From an uncultured Mycoplasmatota bacterium (GTDB taxonomy: Bacteria > Bacillota_I > Bacilli_A > RF39 > UBA660): a stretch of DNA of 64,000 bases. Below, piece after piece: positions 25,541-33,924 of this stretch. The first letter of the stretch is position 1. Each line of letters opens with the position of its first letter. The DNA is taken from contig CAMSCJ010000008.1 in assembly GCA_947056845.1 (NCBI GenBank), forward strand, positions 1 to 64,000. Direction: 5' to 3'. The translations under genes were made by a program, and so were the position numbers. Below the pieces are notes generated by a model that saw only the letters and a program-made list of their open reading frames with translations, ran no database searches and was not told the origin of the DNA.

Positions 25541-26404
25541 TTAATCTTCAACTGGCTCTATATCTATAAAACGAATTAACCTATTTTTAGATTTCAAATA
25601 TTTTTTTAAATCTTTTTCAATTCTTAAATATTTTTTTATTGTTAAATTACTAGTTGGTTGTATTTTCAAAAAGATATTATAATAAGTCGACATTTTAATA
25701 ATTTTAACATCCTCTAAAGTAAATTCTTTAAATTGTTTTACTTCATTTATAATTTGCTCTTTTATTTCATTATTTTCTACATCATTCATAAGTATTCCTC
25801 TAATATTTGAAATTAACATTTTTATCGATGTATAAAATACATATATAGCCATCCCTAGACTTCCAATTTTATCAATATTAATAAATGATGGTAAATAGTT
25901 TTCAAACAAGGATAATATTAGTACTATCAATACAACGCAAGTTGATATAAAATCTGTTTTTGATTCTTTAGCAGATTCAATTAATAATTCACTTTTATAT
26001 TTTTTACTATAATTGTATAATAAGCTTACCACAACTAATTTTATAATTAAAACAATCACAAGTAAGTAAAACAACGTTATATTTGGTTTTAATTCTCCTT
26101 TAAAAAAGAAAAATTGATAACAAATAAATATCCCAATTAAAAATAATAAAAATCCGGTTATCATATTAGCTAAATAATACACTTGACCATAACCGAAAGG
26201 ATATGTTTTATTAGCTCTTCTCCAACCGATTTTGTTCGCGATTAAACTCATAATATCCGTTATAAAATCAATAAATGATTGAATGGAATCGGCAATCAAA
26301 GTAGAAAAAGAGAATATTATCCCTGAAACTAACTTTGTAATAAATACAATAAAGTTAAGAATTGTTGTTGCTATAATTATTTTATTTTCTTTCATTTTTT
26401 TCAT
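25541..26404 (-). CDS. Cation diffusion facilitator (CDF) family transporter, divergent metal site
   Basis: The 287-aa protein has six membrane helices and a C-terminal ferredoxin-like cytoplasmic domain (MSTYYNIFLKIQPTSNLTIK). CDF proteins exchange divalent metals for protons. By eye, the normal HxxxD of helix 2 is Gln42-x-x-x-Asp46 (ADSIQSFID), and the helix 5 H/DxxxD is Glu-x-x-x-Asp (ESKTD). The usual HPYGH cytoplasmic loop is YPFGYGQ. The substrate may therefore differ from zinc. It lies in an operon with a small membrane protein (11-nt gap upstream) and the Ca2+-type ATPase. Confidence 0.85.
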   Translation of the reverse strand: MKKMKENKIIIATTILNFIVFITKLVSGIIFSFSTLIADSIQSFIDFITDIMSLIANKIGWRRANKTYPFGYGQVYYLANMITGFLLFLIGIFICYQFFFFKGELKPNITLFYLLVIVLIIKLVVVSLLYNYSKKYKSELLIESAKESKTDFISTCVVLIVLILSLFENYLPSFINIDKIGSLGMAIYVFYTSIKMLISNIRGILMNDVENNEIKEQIINEVKQFKEFTLEDVKIIKMSTYYNIFLKIQPTSNLTIKKYLRIEKDLKKYLKSKNRLIRFIDIEPVED

Positions 26405-26415
26405 CTTCCATCTAA

Positions 26416-26655
26416 TTAATCATCATCTTTATTATCTTTATCATCAATCCTTATATGATAAAGAGATATTCCTTTTTTAGTAAATAAATTTATAGCATAA
26501 TAAATGGTTATTAAAACAGCCATTATAAACCAAATAATACCAAACATATCAAAAGTTGGAATAACATAAAAAATCCCTACACCACAAAATATTATTCCTA
26601 CTATAAAACCCACTAATGACATAAATTTAGATGGTTTAATACTCACCTTTTTCAT
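26416..26655 (-). CDS. Small two-helix membrane protein
   Basis: The 79-aa protein has two transmembrane helices (SLVGFIVGIIFCGVGIFYVI and IIWFIMAVLITIYYAINLF) and an acidic Asp/Asn/Lys tail. The ATG at 26655 has an ideal AGGAGG site. An apparent longer frame starting at 26736 runs through a terminator and is not used. It is the first gene of the CDF/P-ATPase operon. Function unknown; the acidic tail could bind cations. Confidence 0.7.
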   Translation of the reverse strand: MKKVSIKPSKFMSLVGFIVGIIFCGVGIFYVIPTFDMFGIIWFIMAVLITIYYAINLFTKKGISLYHIRIDDKDNKDDD

Positions 26656-26702
26656 CAAGTTCCTCCTTAAAATATTCTTTACTAATAAATTCATTATATC
26701 AT

Positions 26703-26733
26703 AAAAAAAGCAAATTTTTTTATTTGCTTTTTT
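26703..26733 (-). terminator. intrinsic terminator between the MATE fusion gene and the metal-transport operon
   Basis: Perfect 12-bp stem AAAAAAGCAAAT/ATTTGCTTTTTT with a T run, about 180 nt after the stop of the MATE fusion gene. Confidence 0.88.
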
Positions 26734-26915
26734 CATTTACTTTAATTTTGATTTCTAAATGGATGTTTTAATTTAGCTTTCATTTCATTTGTGATAAGTT
26801 TTATTATATTCATAAAAACATTTTAAAACTATCAACTTTCAGTTGCATTTAATATGTAAACTAAAAACTTACATATTCTTAATTAGGTAAATAATGATTA
26901 AAAATTGTAATTAAA

Positions 26916-28871
26916 CTACTTTTCTTTAGATTCGATGATATCTTTTAATAAAACGGCTGTTTTATCAACTCCTAATGTATCAACATTTATTGCTAAATCA
27001 TAATTAGCAAAATCACGCCAATTGCGATTAGTATAATATTTATAATGTTTTTCTCGTTGTTTATCGATTTTAGAAATAATATCAGAAGCATTTTCTTCCT
27101 TTACATTATAATATTGAATAGCTCTTTTAACTTTACTAGTAATATCACTATACAAAAATATTTTATATACACGAGGATTATCTTTTAAAATGTAATCAGC
27201 ACATCTTCCAACAATTACACCCGATTTTTTAGCAATATTTTGAATAACTTTAGCCTCAGCTACAAATATTTCATCATCGCTATTATATTCAGAACTAATT
27301 GTCTTTTTTTGTTGTTCATTACTTTCAATATATTCTTGTGTAAAGCCTGATTCCTTGGCAGCCAAACTAATTATTTCTTTATCATAAAAAGGAATATTTA
27401 ATTCTTTAGCAAGTAGTCTTCCCACATATCTTCCCCCTGAAGCATATTCTCTATTAATAGTAATAACAATACCTTTTTCACCATTAATAGTTACATTATC
27501 TAAACTGTGATCATTATTTTCTATTATTCCTAATTTTTTATATTCGGATATAAATATAAATAAAACAATAATAAAACACAACATATCTGCAAGTGGTCCT
27601 GCATACAAAATACCATTTAAACCAAAATAATGCGCAAATAGTAAAGCAAGTGGTATGAATAATAATATTTGTCTTACAAAAGTACAAGCCGCTGCTTTTT
27701 TAGCGTTCCCTAACGACTGAATAACAATACTTGTTGTCATTTCAAAGGCATTGATAAAATTTATCATCAAGAACGTTCTAAACAACATAATCGCAAATTC
27801 AATATATAAAGGATTATCGGCACTTCCAAAGATGGAAACAAGTTCTGATGGGAAAATTAAATATATCAAGTTAAAAACAATACCAATCGCAAAATTAATA
27901 ATATAAACCTTCTTTAATACTTCTTTTACTCTTTTTTTATTTCCCGCACCATAATTAAAACCAATAATTGGTTGAGAACCAATAGCTATTCCTAAAACTG
28001 CTGAGATAAATAAATTATTGACTTTTGACATAATACCATAAGCCGATAAAGGAATATCTTCACCAAATTTAGTTAAAGCACCATATTTCGTTAAAACATT
28101 ATTCATAAAGACAAAAAGGACTAAAACCGTAATTTGTGTAATAAATGATGACAAACCATAAAGCATTACTTTAACTAGCGATTTATTAATTTTATAGTCA
28201 TTTAATTTTAAATCAAAGTTTTTAAATTTTCTTAAATAAAATAAAGCAATAATAGCTGATATATATTGACCGATAATAGTTGCTAAAGCTCCACCTTCAA
28301 CACCCCATTTAAACCATAAAATAAATATTGCATCTAAGATAACATTTATAACAGCGCCAATTACTAGAAAAAACATCGAATATTGTGGTGACCCATCGGC
28401 TCTAATAATTGATGATAGTGCCGTATAGATGATTAAGGCTGGAGCGCCAATAACAATAATTCTTCCGTAACTTAAAGCATAGTCATAAACATTTGGTGTA
28501 CAACCGAATAGATTGATTATTTGTGGTAAGAAAATAAATATTATAATTGAAATAATAATAGAAACCAAAATGGTGGTCGTTATCGTTGAACCAACCGATT
28601 TTGAAGCTTCTTCCTTTCTTCCCTCACCTAAACGTAAACTTATGTTAGCAGCACAACCATTTCCAAGTAGTCCTGCGATAGCGCCAAATAAAAGCACTAG
28701 AGGAAATATTACATTTGTGGCCCCATTTCCAAGTAACCCTACACCTTGACCAATAAATATTTGATCAACAATATTATATATGGAATTTATCAACATACTA
28801 ATAACACAAGGAATCGAAAACATCAATAATAGTCTTGTTATATTTTCTTTTCCTAAATCTAATTTTTTCAT
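26916..28871 (-). CDS. MATE efflux transporter fused to a cytidylate-kinase-like domain
   Basis: The 651-aa protein has two modules. Residues 1 to about 450 are a twelve-helix MATE (NorM/DinF-type) multidrug exporter, including LLMFSIPCVISMLINSIYN and GSQPIIGFNYGAGN. Residues about 465-651 are a cytidylate-kinase-like P-loop domain: GIVITINREYASGGRYVGRL, IPFYDKEIISLAAKESG, SGVIVGRCADYIL, then DLAINVDTLG. The second module belongs to the Cytidylate_kin2 group of unknown substrate. Start choice: ATG at 28883 touches the GGAG, while ATG at 28871 is 12 nt from it and overlaps the stop of a 29-codon leader frame (ATGA). I use 28871. A promoter and hairpin lie upstream. Confidence 0.88.
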   Translation of the reverse strand: MKKLDLGKENITRLLLMFSIPCVISMLINSIYNIVDQIFIGQGVGLLGNGATNVIFPLVLLFGAIAGLLGNGCAANISLRLGEGRKEEASKSVGSTITTTILVSIIISIIIFIFLPQIINLFGCTPNVYDYALSYGRIIVIGAPALIIYTALSSIIRADGSPQYSMFFLVIGAVINVILDAIFILWFKWGVEGGALATIIGQYISAIIALFYLRKFKNFDLKLNDYKINKSLVKVMLYGLSSFITQITVLVLFVFMNNVLTKYGALTKFGEDIPLSAYGIMSKVNNLFISAVLGIAIGSQPIIGFNYGAGNKKRVKEVLKKVYIINFAIGIVFNLIYLIFPSELVSIFGSADNPLYIEFAIMLFRTFLMINFINAFEMTTSIVIQSLGNAKKAAACTFVRQILLFIPLALLFAHYFGLNGILYAGPLADMLCFIIVLFIFISEYKKLGIIENNDHSLDNVTINGEKGIVITINREYASGGRYVGRLLAKELNIPFYDKEIISLAAKESGFTQEYIESNEQQKKTISSEYNSDDEIFVAEAKVIQNIAKKSGVIVGRCADYILKDNPRVYKIFLYSDITSKVKRAIQYYNVKEENASDIISKIDKQREKHYKYYTNRNWRDFANYDLAINVDTLGVDKTAVLLKDIIESKEK

Positions 28872-28957
28872 ATTTCTAAACATCTCCTTCCAAATAAAAA
28901 CACAACCCGTAATTTGAGTTGTGCGTTATCATAATTAAAAATTATGTTCGTTTCCAT
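28868..28957 (-). CDS. putative leader peptide ORF of the MATE fusion gene
   Basis: A 29-codon frame opens at ATG 28957 (METNIIFNYDN...) and closes with TGA at 28868-28870, overlapping the MATE ATG as ATGA. It runs through a terminator-like hairpin at 28893-28924. Ribosomes translating it would melt the hairpin, which is the layout of ribosome-mediated attenuators upstream of drug-resistance genes. The ribosome site is weak (AGGAAA about 13 nt away). I treat the peptide as possible only. Confidence 0.35.
   Translation of the reverse strand: METNIIFNYDNAQLKLRVVFLFGRRCLEI
28893..28924 (-). terminator. attenuator-like hairpin in the MATE leader
   Basis: Minus-strand CACAAC and GTTGTG arms with an 11-nt loop are followed immediately by TTTTT. 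It sits downstream of the promoter and only about 15 nt upstream of the GGAAGGAG ribosome site, so it can cut the MATE transcript or mask initiation. Confidence 0.6.
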
Positions 28958-28985
28958 CAAATATTTTTATTTTCCTACAAGAAAA

Positions 28986-29014
28986 ATTATACCAAATTAA
29001 AAATTTTTAATCAA
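28986..29014 (-). promoter_or_regulatory. promoter of the MATE fusion gene
   Basis: TTGATT (29009-29014), 17-bp spacer, TATAAT (28986-28991). Transcription would start near 28979, giving a leader of about 105 nt before the ATG at 28871. Confidence 0.7.
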
Positions 29015-29095
29015 TAATTTTTTTAAATTTTATTAAGTTATTCATTCCAATATTCTTAAATATCATCATTCTTTTTATATTAATTTAAAAACTAA

Positions 29096-29983
29096 TTATG
29101 ATTGAAAGATAATTGTTATTGCTAAAATATTATCAAAATATTTAGCTGTTATACTTCCACCATTAAGTTCCACCAATTGTTTTACAATCGATAGACCAAT
29201 ACCATTAGCTTTTTTAGCGTTTTCAATTGTATAATACCGATTAAATATTTTTTCAACACTCACCGCATCTAGCTTTTTCGTTTTATTAGCAATTTCAATT
29301 AAGCCATCATCAGTTAATATAATATTAACAATATCTTCGCCATATTTAATCGCGTTAAATATTATGTTTTCAAATATTCTTTTTAACATCAATTCATCTA
29401 AAAATTTAATAATCTTTTTACGAGTTATATTGATAACTGGCTCAATACCTTTATCTTTAAATAAACTATAATGACTACAAATAACATCTTCTAATATATT
29501 ATTAATAACAACTTCTTTTTTTGTTAAGACATTATAGGTTTCAATACTTTTAGAAAACACAAATAATTGTTCTGTTAAATCAATTAAGTCTTTTGATTTA
29601 TCATCAATATATTTTAAATATTCTTTTTGCTTAATTGTTAAGTTATTTTGTTCAATTAAATCAAGATAGCCCCTTATAGCAGTAAGAGGCGTTCTTAGGT
29701 CATGAGATATATTGGTAATGACGTTTTTTATTTCTTGATTTCCTTGTTTATACTCTAATTCTAGTTTTCTCAAACTTTTTAATTTATTATTTAGACATTT
29801 ACATAATAATTTTAAATTTCTATCATTAGTAGATATCGTAATTAAAGCATTAGTATCTGATTTTATAATAAAATTAAGATTTTTTTCAATTTCTTTAATC
29901 GATTTTTTCATAATAAATATTTTTAGTAATAATACAAAACTAAATAAAAATATTAATAAAAATAAATAAAACCAGATACACAT
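29096..29983 (-). CDS. Sensor histidine kinase
   Basis: The 295-aa protein has one N-terminal membrane helix and almost no extracellular loop. The H box is ITNISHDLRTPLTAIRGYLDL, the N box is ENIIFNAIKYGEDIV and the G boxes include NGIGLSIVKQLVELNGG. A short helical linker with coiled-coil character precedes the H box. It is the last gene of a group made of response regulator, ABC ATPase, permease and this kinase. The absence of a sensing loop suggests the kinase is informed by the transporter or by a membrane signal, as in lantibiotic-resistance systems. A GGATG site precedes the ATG, 11 nt after the permease stop. Confidence 0.9.
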   Translation of the reverse strand: MCIWFYLFLLIFLFSFVLLLKIFIMKKSIKEIEKNLNFIIKSDTNALITISTNDRNLKLLCKCLNNKLKSLRKLELEYKQGNQEIKNVITNISHDLRTPLTAIRGYLDLIEQNNLTIKQKEYLKYIDDKSKDLIDLTEQLFVFSKSIETYNVLTKKEVVINNILEDVICSHYSLFKDKGIEPVINITRKKIIKFLDELMLKRIFENIIFNAIKYGEDIVNIILTDDGLIEIANKTKKLDAVSVEKIFNRYYTIENAKKANGIGLSIVKQLVELNGGSITAKYFDNILAITIIFQS

Positions 29984-29994
29984 ATTATCACATC

Positions 29995-30828
29995 CTATTT
30001 TAATTCTTTTCGTTTAAATAAAGTTAGACCAGTATAGATAAATACAATAGAAATTCCTAATGAATAAAGAGGAAATAGTTGTATGTTTTTGGAATCACCA
30101 GTTATTAATTGAACCGTTTGGCCTGAAGGATTAATATCAAGTAAAACCTGATAAATGGCTCTTTTTCTTTCAGTAGGATATTTGGGATTAAGTTCTTTAA
30201 CAATGTCATATTCATGTGTTTCTTGATTGGTTATTTGAGCTACATCTATATATTGTGGTGCATTTAGGGAACTATAACAATATAAACAAAACATCATAAG
30301 TCCAAAAGAGGTCATAATATTAACAACCGCAATTATTGTCTTATTAGAGATTAACATTGTTATAAAAGTAAAAATACAGCATTCACTTATCATAATTAGT
30401 ATTATCAGTAATAATTTCAATAAAAAGTTTGAAATACTCATAGAAAAAATGCTAAATAAGGGTAACCCCAAAGCTATAATTATAATGGAATATAAAAGGT
30501 ATGAATACAAACTAGAAAATATTACTAAAATTAAATTAGAAAGATAAATATTAAGGCGACTATGCCCTATCGTTATTTTATTTCTAATCGTACCATCGGA
30601 ATATTCAACACCTAAAAATAGACTTACAAAAATGGCCACAACAATACTAATGAATGTTGCATACATAAAAACTAGATTGCTAACATCAATATCACTACCA
30701 TATTTAACCATTTGGTGATATTGAGAAAAAACAACTAATAGGCCAAAACTACAACTAAAAATCGTTAAAACTTTAAAGATTATGCTTTTATACATTCTCA
30801 TAAAACCAGCATTCAATAATTTAATCAT
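29995..30828 (-). CDS. ABC-2 type transporter permease
   Basis: The 277-aa protein has six membrane helices in the arrangement of lantibiotic/bacitracin-type permeases (BcrB/LanE-like). The conserved VEYSDGTIRNKITIGHSR follows helix 2. It pairs with the ATPase encoded just upstream; the start ATG at 30828 overlaps that gene's end by 8 nt. A TTG at 30843 lies in the ribosome site (TTGGAGG) and is not the start. A long extracytoplasmic loop is present near QITNQETHEYDIVKELNPKY. Likely role: removal of a membrane-active peptide or drug. Confidence 0.85.
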   Translation of the reverse strand: MIKLLNAGFMRMYKSIIFKVLTIFSCSFGLLVVFSQYHQMVKYGSDIDVSNLVFMYATFISIVVAIFVSLFLGVEYSDGTIRNKITIGHSRLNIYLSNLILVIFSSLYSYLLYSIIIIALGLPLFSIFSMSISNFLLKLLLIILIMISECCIFTFITMLISNKTIIAVVNIMTSFGLMMFCLYCYSSLNAPQYIDVAQITNQETHEYDIVKELNPKYPTERKRAIYQVLLDINPSGQTVQLITGDSKNIQLFPLYSLGISIVFIYTGLTLFKRKELK

Positions 30829-31735
30829 TATTTTTTCCTCCAATCAAATTTAAATAATAGCTTTCTAAAGTTGTTTCTTTTTCGTGAATATCCTCTATCA
30901 TTAAATTTTTTTTTGAAAGTTTACTTACAAATTTGGCTAAATTAAATTTACCATAGACATTGATAGTATTATTATCAACGACTTCATAGGTATAATTATA
31001 TTTTTCAAAATATTTTACAAATTCTTTAATATCAAGAACTTTAATTTCAATTTTTTGTTCCATCTTTTTATTTAATTCGACACTACTTATTTCTTTAATT
31101 ATTTGTCCATTGTCTACAAAACCATAATAGGTCGCAATCTTAGATAATTCATCAAGATAATGACTAGATATTAAAATAGTAATCCTTTTTTTATGATTTA
31201 AATTCAATATTAATTCCCTAATTTCAACAATACCTTCAGGATCTAACCCATTAATTGGTTCATCCAAAATAAGTAAATCAGGATTTGTAGCTAACGCGAT
31301 AGCTATACCAAGGCGCTGTTTCATCCCTAGCGAAAAATTTTTAACTTTTTTCTTACCAGTATGTTCTAACCCGACTAATTTAAGTAAGTCACTTACCTCG
31401 TCAAGACTAGGAGAGCCTATCAATTTTAATTGCTCAATTATATTATCACGAGCTGTCATATTTTGATAAATAGAAGGGCTTTCAATAATCGCCCCCACTC
31501 TTTTTCTAACATCGATAATTTTTTTGTCAGTGTTTTTAACACCATAGATAGTATAAGTACCACTTGTTGGTTCTTGCAAACCACAAATAAGGCGAATCAA
31601 AGTTGTTTTACCCGCACCATTTTTACCAATTAGACCATATATCGCACCTTTTTCTAAATGCATATTTAAATTTTTTATGGCCTTAAAATCTTTATATTTT
31701 TTTTCAAGATTATTTGTTTCTATAACTAATTCCAT
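30821..31735 (-). CDS. ABC transporter ATP-binding protein (BcrA/lantibiotic-immunity type)
   Basis: The 304-aa protein has Walker A GLIGKNGAGKTTLIRL, signature NFSLGMKQRL, Walker B LLILDEPINGLDP and the H switch LISSHYLDEL. The C-terminal 80 residues form the regulatory extension typical of BcrA/CcmA-like drug or peptide exporters. The permease is encoded next to it with overlapping ends, and a response regulator and kinase flank the pair. The ATG at 31735 has an AAAGGAG site. A tandem direct repeat upstream (31796-31817) is a candidate binding site for the neighbouring regulator. Confidence 0.92.
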   Translation of the reverse strand: MELVIETNNLEKKYKDFKAIKNLNMHLEKGAIYGLIGKNGAGKTTLIRLICGLQEPTSGTYTIYGVKNTDKKIIDVRKRVGAIIESPSIYQNMTARDNIIEQLKLIGSPSLDEVSDLLKLVGLEHTGKKKVKNFSLGMKQRLGIAIALATNPDLLILDEPINGLDPEGIVEIRELILNLNHKKRITILISSHYLDELSKIATYYGFVDNGQIIKEISSVELNKKMEQKIEIKVLDIKEFVKYFEKYNYTYEVVDNNTINVYGKFNLAKFVSKLSKKNLMIEDIHEKETTLESYYLNLIGGKNND

Positions 31736-31795
31736 AATCTTTTCTCCTTTCAATAATTATATTAAATTAAAAGTATTAAGAAAATGGTTAATTTT

Positions 31796-31817
31796 TTGTT
31801 AAGATTTTGTTAAGATT
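31796..31817. promoter_or_regulatory. tandem 11-bp direct repeat, candidate response-regulator site
   Basis: TTGTTAAGATT occurs twice in perfect tandem (31796-31806 and 31807-31817) on the plus strand. It lies between the response regulator stop and the ABC ATPase gene. OmpR-type regulators bind direct repeats of one helical turn, so this is the expected form and place. Confidence 0.55.
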
Positions 31818-32470
31818 TATTCCTTTATTTTAAAACCGACACCCCAAACCGATTCAATGTAGTCGTCATTTGTATATTGGCGGATTTTGTTTCTTAAATT
31901 ACTAATATGGACTCTTAATGATTCTTCATTCCCATCATCAGTATCTAGGCTAATAAGTTCTAATAGTTTTGTTTTCGTAACAACCTGATTAATATTTAAT
32001 AAAAGTTGTTTCATAATCGCATATTCTGTTTTTGTTAAGTTAATACGATGATCCCCAACCATTAATATATGACTGTTTGTTAACAATTTTAAATTTTTAT
32101 AAGTTAATTCCAAATTAATTTTACTGTCTCGTAATTGTACTTTAATTCGCGCTAATAACTCATTTTTATCAAAAGGTTTTGTTATATAATCATTAGCTCC
32201 TATTAATAAACAATTAACTTTATCTTCTGTTGCGATTTTAGCGCTTATCACAATAATAGGAATATGATTAATTTTTTTGATGATTTCTTCACCATTTAAG
32301 CCAGGTAGCATCAAATCTAAAAGAATCAAATCTACTTGATTTTTTTCTAATAGCATCAAGGCTTCTGTTCCAGAATAGGCATTTAGAATAGCGTAATTTT
32401 CTTGTTTTAATATTTCTTCTATAATGGAATGAATACTTGCATCATCTTCAACAATTAATATCTTTTTCAA
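31817..32470 (-). CDS. OmpR-family response regulator
   Basis: The 217-aa protein has a receiver domain with acidic pocket (ILIVEDDAS) and phosphoacceptor Asp in VDLILLDLMLPGLNG, conserved Ser/Thr (IPIVISAK) and Lys (ITKPF). It ends in a winged-helix DNA-binding domain finishing with YIESVWGVGFKI. The start is TTG at 32470, eight bases after GGAGG, with no better ATG. It heads the peptide-resistance group with the ABC transporter and kinase and probably activates the ABC operon. The YjbR-EVE gene ends 23 nt upstream and may be cotranscribed. Confidence 0.92.
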   Translation of the reverse strand: MKKILIVEDDASIHSIIEEILKQENYAILNAYSGTEALMLLEKNQVDLILLDLMLPGLNGEEIIKKINHIPIIVISAKIATEDKVNCLLIGANDYITKPFDKNELLARIKVQLRDSKINLELTYKNLKLLTNSHILMVGDHRINLTKTEYAIMKQLLLNINQVVTKTKLLELISLDTDDGNEESLRVHISNLRNKIRQYTNDDYIESVWGVGFKIKE

Positions 32471-32493
32471 GAATTATCCCTCCTAAATCATTT

Positions 32494-33519
32494 TTAATTG
32501 CGATTAATTTCCTTACTTAATTTTTCTGGCATACTTCTTGGACCTCTAATTGCTTTAACTCCATAATCATTTAATTTTGAAAAAGCATATTCATCAGGTT
32601 CATACTTTTTAATTAATTTGATTTCCATCGCGCGATTAATTACTAAATTTTTATCTTTATATTGATAAGGAATATTAACCTTTATTGCTTCACATTTATA
32701 AAAAATAGAAGAATATGGAGCTCCAACATAAAGATAAATAAAGTCACCTACTTTAATATCACTCGATTGTTTCCAAGTAATCGTATCAGTATTATTAAAA
32801 CAATTTATAACATCATAAAATTTAGGATTCGCAGGAATTATCCACTCATTAGCCTTTTCTGTATAACGATGACTAATAGTTACATAATCCATAATTTCAA
32901 AGTCCGATAATGTGTCATCTAAAATAATCGTAAGCCAATGTTTTTTATTCATGTGATAAGCAGGATAAAAACCTTTTTTACGTAATAAGCCAGGAATATC
33001 ATTAGAATCTAGTTTTAAATTTATAATTTCAACTTCACCATTCGTTATTTTATCTAGTTTACTTTTATCAATATTCATAATAAGTCCATACCATTTTTGG
33101 TTATTAGGGTTTCTAAATATTCCGGCTCCTGGCGTACTTTCCCAAGGGAATTCTGGTTCATCATAATAAGTATCCTTAATCATTTTAGCAATTCTATTCG
33201 CTTGGTCAGTAATAAAGTATTGTTTATCAAAACAATTGTTTTCAATATCTATTAAAATTTCTTTATATGCTTCTCTTATACTTGTTACAAACGCACCATT
33301 TTGGCTCTCAACACGAAAATTTGTATATTCATAGTCACCACTTAAATCGATTATTTTACCTGATACATTTCCTTTTTCGTCAATAATAATATCGGCTCTA
33401 AAACTTTCCATAAAAATTTTAGAGTATTTATAAAAATTATCTACTTTTATAAAACCATAATTTATTAATTTGTCAAAATTAACATAGCTTCTTTTAAATA
33501 TTTCATTTTCAATTTTCAT
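32494..33519 (-). CDS. MmcQ/YjbR-like protein fused to an EVE-like domain
   Basis: The 341-aa protein begins with a short helical region and then a MmcQ/YjbR (CyaY-fold) domain: TPGAGIFRNPNNQKWYGLIMNID, IPGLLRKKGFYPAYHMNKKHWLTIIL, LDDTLSDFEIMDYV. The C-terminal 110 residues look like an EVE/PUA-type domain: WIIPANPKFYDVINCF, ITWKQSSDIKVGDFIYLYVG. EVE domains recognise modified bases in DNA or RNA and often sit in defence-related proteins. The fusion suggests a nucleic-acid reader. The ATG at 33519 follows a GAGG; a TTG at 33531 lies within the site. It sits directly upstream of the response regulator. Confidence 0.75.
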   Translation of the reverse strand: MKIENEIFKRSYVNFDKLINYGFIKVDNFYKYSKIFMESFRADIIIDEKGNVSGKIIDLSGDYEYTNFRVESQNGAFVTSIREAYKEILIDIENNCFDKQYFITDQANRIAKMIKDTYYDEPEFPWESTPGAGIFRNPNNQKWYGLIMNIDKSKLDKITNGEVEIINLKLDSNDIPGLLRKKGFYPAYHMNKKHWLTIILDDTLSDFEIMDYVTISHRYTEKANEWIIPANPKFYDVINCFNNTDTITWKQSSDIKVGDFIYLYVGAPYSSIFYKCEAIKVNIPYQYKDKNLVINRAMEIKLIKKYEPDEYAFSKLNDYGVKAIRGPRSMPEKLSKEINRN

Positions 33520-33621
33520 ACTAAACCTCAATATTTTAAATTCAATTACACATTATAATAATTTTCATATAAAAAATATTATTCTACTTAAATATATAAA
33601 TAATATTTTTCTAATTTAATA

Positions 33622-33924
33622 TCAACTAATTACATTAATTGATGTTATTTTATTAAGACGATAGTAACATATTTCTTTTTGATTTTTCTTATTATAAGTT
33701 TCGATTATAACCCAAGTATCATTATATTCTTTTAGAATTCCTTTAGGATTATCAATAAAATCTAACGCATCACTTTCTATTTCAATCTCTTTACCGACAA
33801 TATCTTTTAATGATGAAAAATTACGTTTAGGTTTTTTATCTGTTAAACTATTTTTTAATTTATCAATCTTAGATGATAAAATTAAATATGTAGCTATAAT
33901 AGCTAGAAGCAATACATATTCCAC
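33622..33924 (-). CDS. Small membrane-anchored protein coupled to an XRE regulator
   Basis: The 100-aa protein has one N-terminal helix (MEYVLLLAIIATYLILSS), a charged linker and a compact strand-rich domain (IVGKEIEIESDALDFIDN, TWVIIETYNKKNQKEICYYRL). The start is GTG at 33924, overlapping the XRE gene stop as TAGTG, so the two are translationally coupled. The C-terminal half of the XRE partner has a comparable SH3-like strand pattern. Function unknown; the coupling suggests it modulates or is sensed by the regulator. Confidence 0.65.
   Translation of the reverse strand: MEYVLLLAIIATYLILSSKIDKLKNSLTDKKPKRNFSSLKDIVGKEIEIESDALDFIDNPKGILKEYNDTWVIIETYNKKNQKEICYYRLNKITSINVIS

Noticed and set aside
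26656-26736. N-terminal extension of the small membrane protein upstream of 26655
   Set aside because: It would begin inside a perfect terminator hairpin; the ideal AGGAGG precedes ATG 26655.
28869-28980. Known riboswitch class upstream of the MATE gene
   Set aside because: The leader is too short and does not show a motif I can match to preQ1, guanidine or other small classes; the leader-peptide explanation fits better.
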